Assembly: GCA_903886165.1 (NCBI GenBank)
Contig: CAISLL010000081.1
Location: 1 to 5,985 of the forward strand
Origin: an uncultured beta proteobacterium
Lineage (GTDB): Bacteria; Pseudomonadota; Gammaproteobacteria; Burkholderiales; Burkholderiaceae_C
DNA: 5,985 bases
Direction: 5' to 3'
Part shown: positions 5,906 through 5,985 of the stretch, in pieces
How positions within the stretch are numbered: the first letter of the stretch is position 1
Layout of the letters: each line of letters opens with the position of its first letter
The notes under the pieces: generated by a model
Database searches by the model: none
The model's input: only the letters and a program-made list of their open reading frames with translations
What the model was told of the DNA's origin: nothing
Program-made: the position numbers and the translations under genes

Positions 5906-5985
5906 GCGGGGGCTCCCTCATTCGCGGCATCGGCAGCAGCGCAAATCGCCTCCACCACCTGCTCCATCTTCATGAATCGCGAGCC
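5899..5985 (-). CDS. murF: MurF, UDP-MurNAc-tripeptide--D-Ala-D-Ala ligase (3' end only)
   Basis: The last 28 codons and the stop are present; the gene enters from the right edge. The peptide begins GSRFMKMEQVV, which matches the C-terminal KGSRxMxMExVV motif of MurF, and ends EGAPAC. MurF adds D-Ala-D-Ala to UDP-MurNAc-tripeptide to finish the cytoplasmic precursor that MraY uses. The stop TGA (5901-5899) lies within the mraY start region, so the two genes overlap by 7 nt, as is normal for coupled dcw genes. Confidence 0.9.

Overview
The window is a piece of a dcw (division and cell wall) cluster, read entirely on the minus strand. In transcription order it holds the end of murF, then mraY, murD, ftsW, murG and the first 12 codons of murC. 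The gene order, the moderately high GC, the MurD of about 506 residues and the style of the intergenic palindromes suggest a betaproteobacterium, probably Burkholderiales of the Comamonadaceae type (Rhodoferax, Polaromonas or Acidovorax-like). That placement is inference; no marker gene is present.

Layout from right to left: murF 3' end (5985-5899) overlaps mraY (5905-4727). A 136-bp gap with a double palindromic repeat (4612-4694) follows, then murD (4590-3070), which overlaps ftsW (3073-1808) by ATGA. Next is a 168-bp gap made of two tandem copies of an 86-bp module (1811-1640), then murG (1639-551). A 514-bp gap follows, with a MITE-like element (158-523) bounded by arms of nearly 90 bp and a REP-like AT-rich palindrome (82-112), and then murC (36-1). 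The encoded proteins run consecutive steps: MurF completes UDP-MurNAc-pentapeptide, MraY makes lipid I, MurG makes lipid II, FtsW polymerises it at the septum, and MurC and MurD supply earlier cytoplasmic ligations.

The core genes are ordinary; the gaps are not. Each of the three gaps is crossed by one or more open frames that start on the upstream gene's stop codon and stop on the downstream gene's start codon. Between mraY and murD it is one 46-codon frame (TAATG at entry, ATGA at exit). Between ftsW and murG it is two related 29-codon frames joined by ATGA at all three junctions, each junction preceded by GGAGG at a 6-nt spacing. Between murG and murC it is one 173-codon frame with ATGA at both ends. 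The simplest reading (inference) is that repeats entered an operon of overlapping, translationally coupled genes, and that the surviving inserts are those that let ribosomes keep walking from gene to gene. Two unusual tracts inside murG and murD resemble repeat sequence absorbed into coding DNA.

No tRNA, rRNA, CRISPR array, intact transposase gene, convincing promoter or rho-independent terminator was seen. Long plus-strand open frames across the window are antisense shadows of the mur and fts genes.
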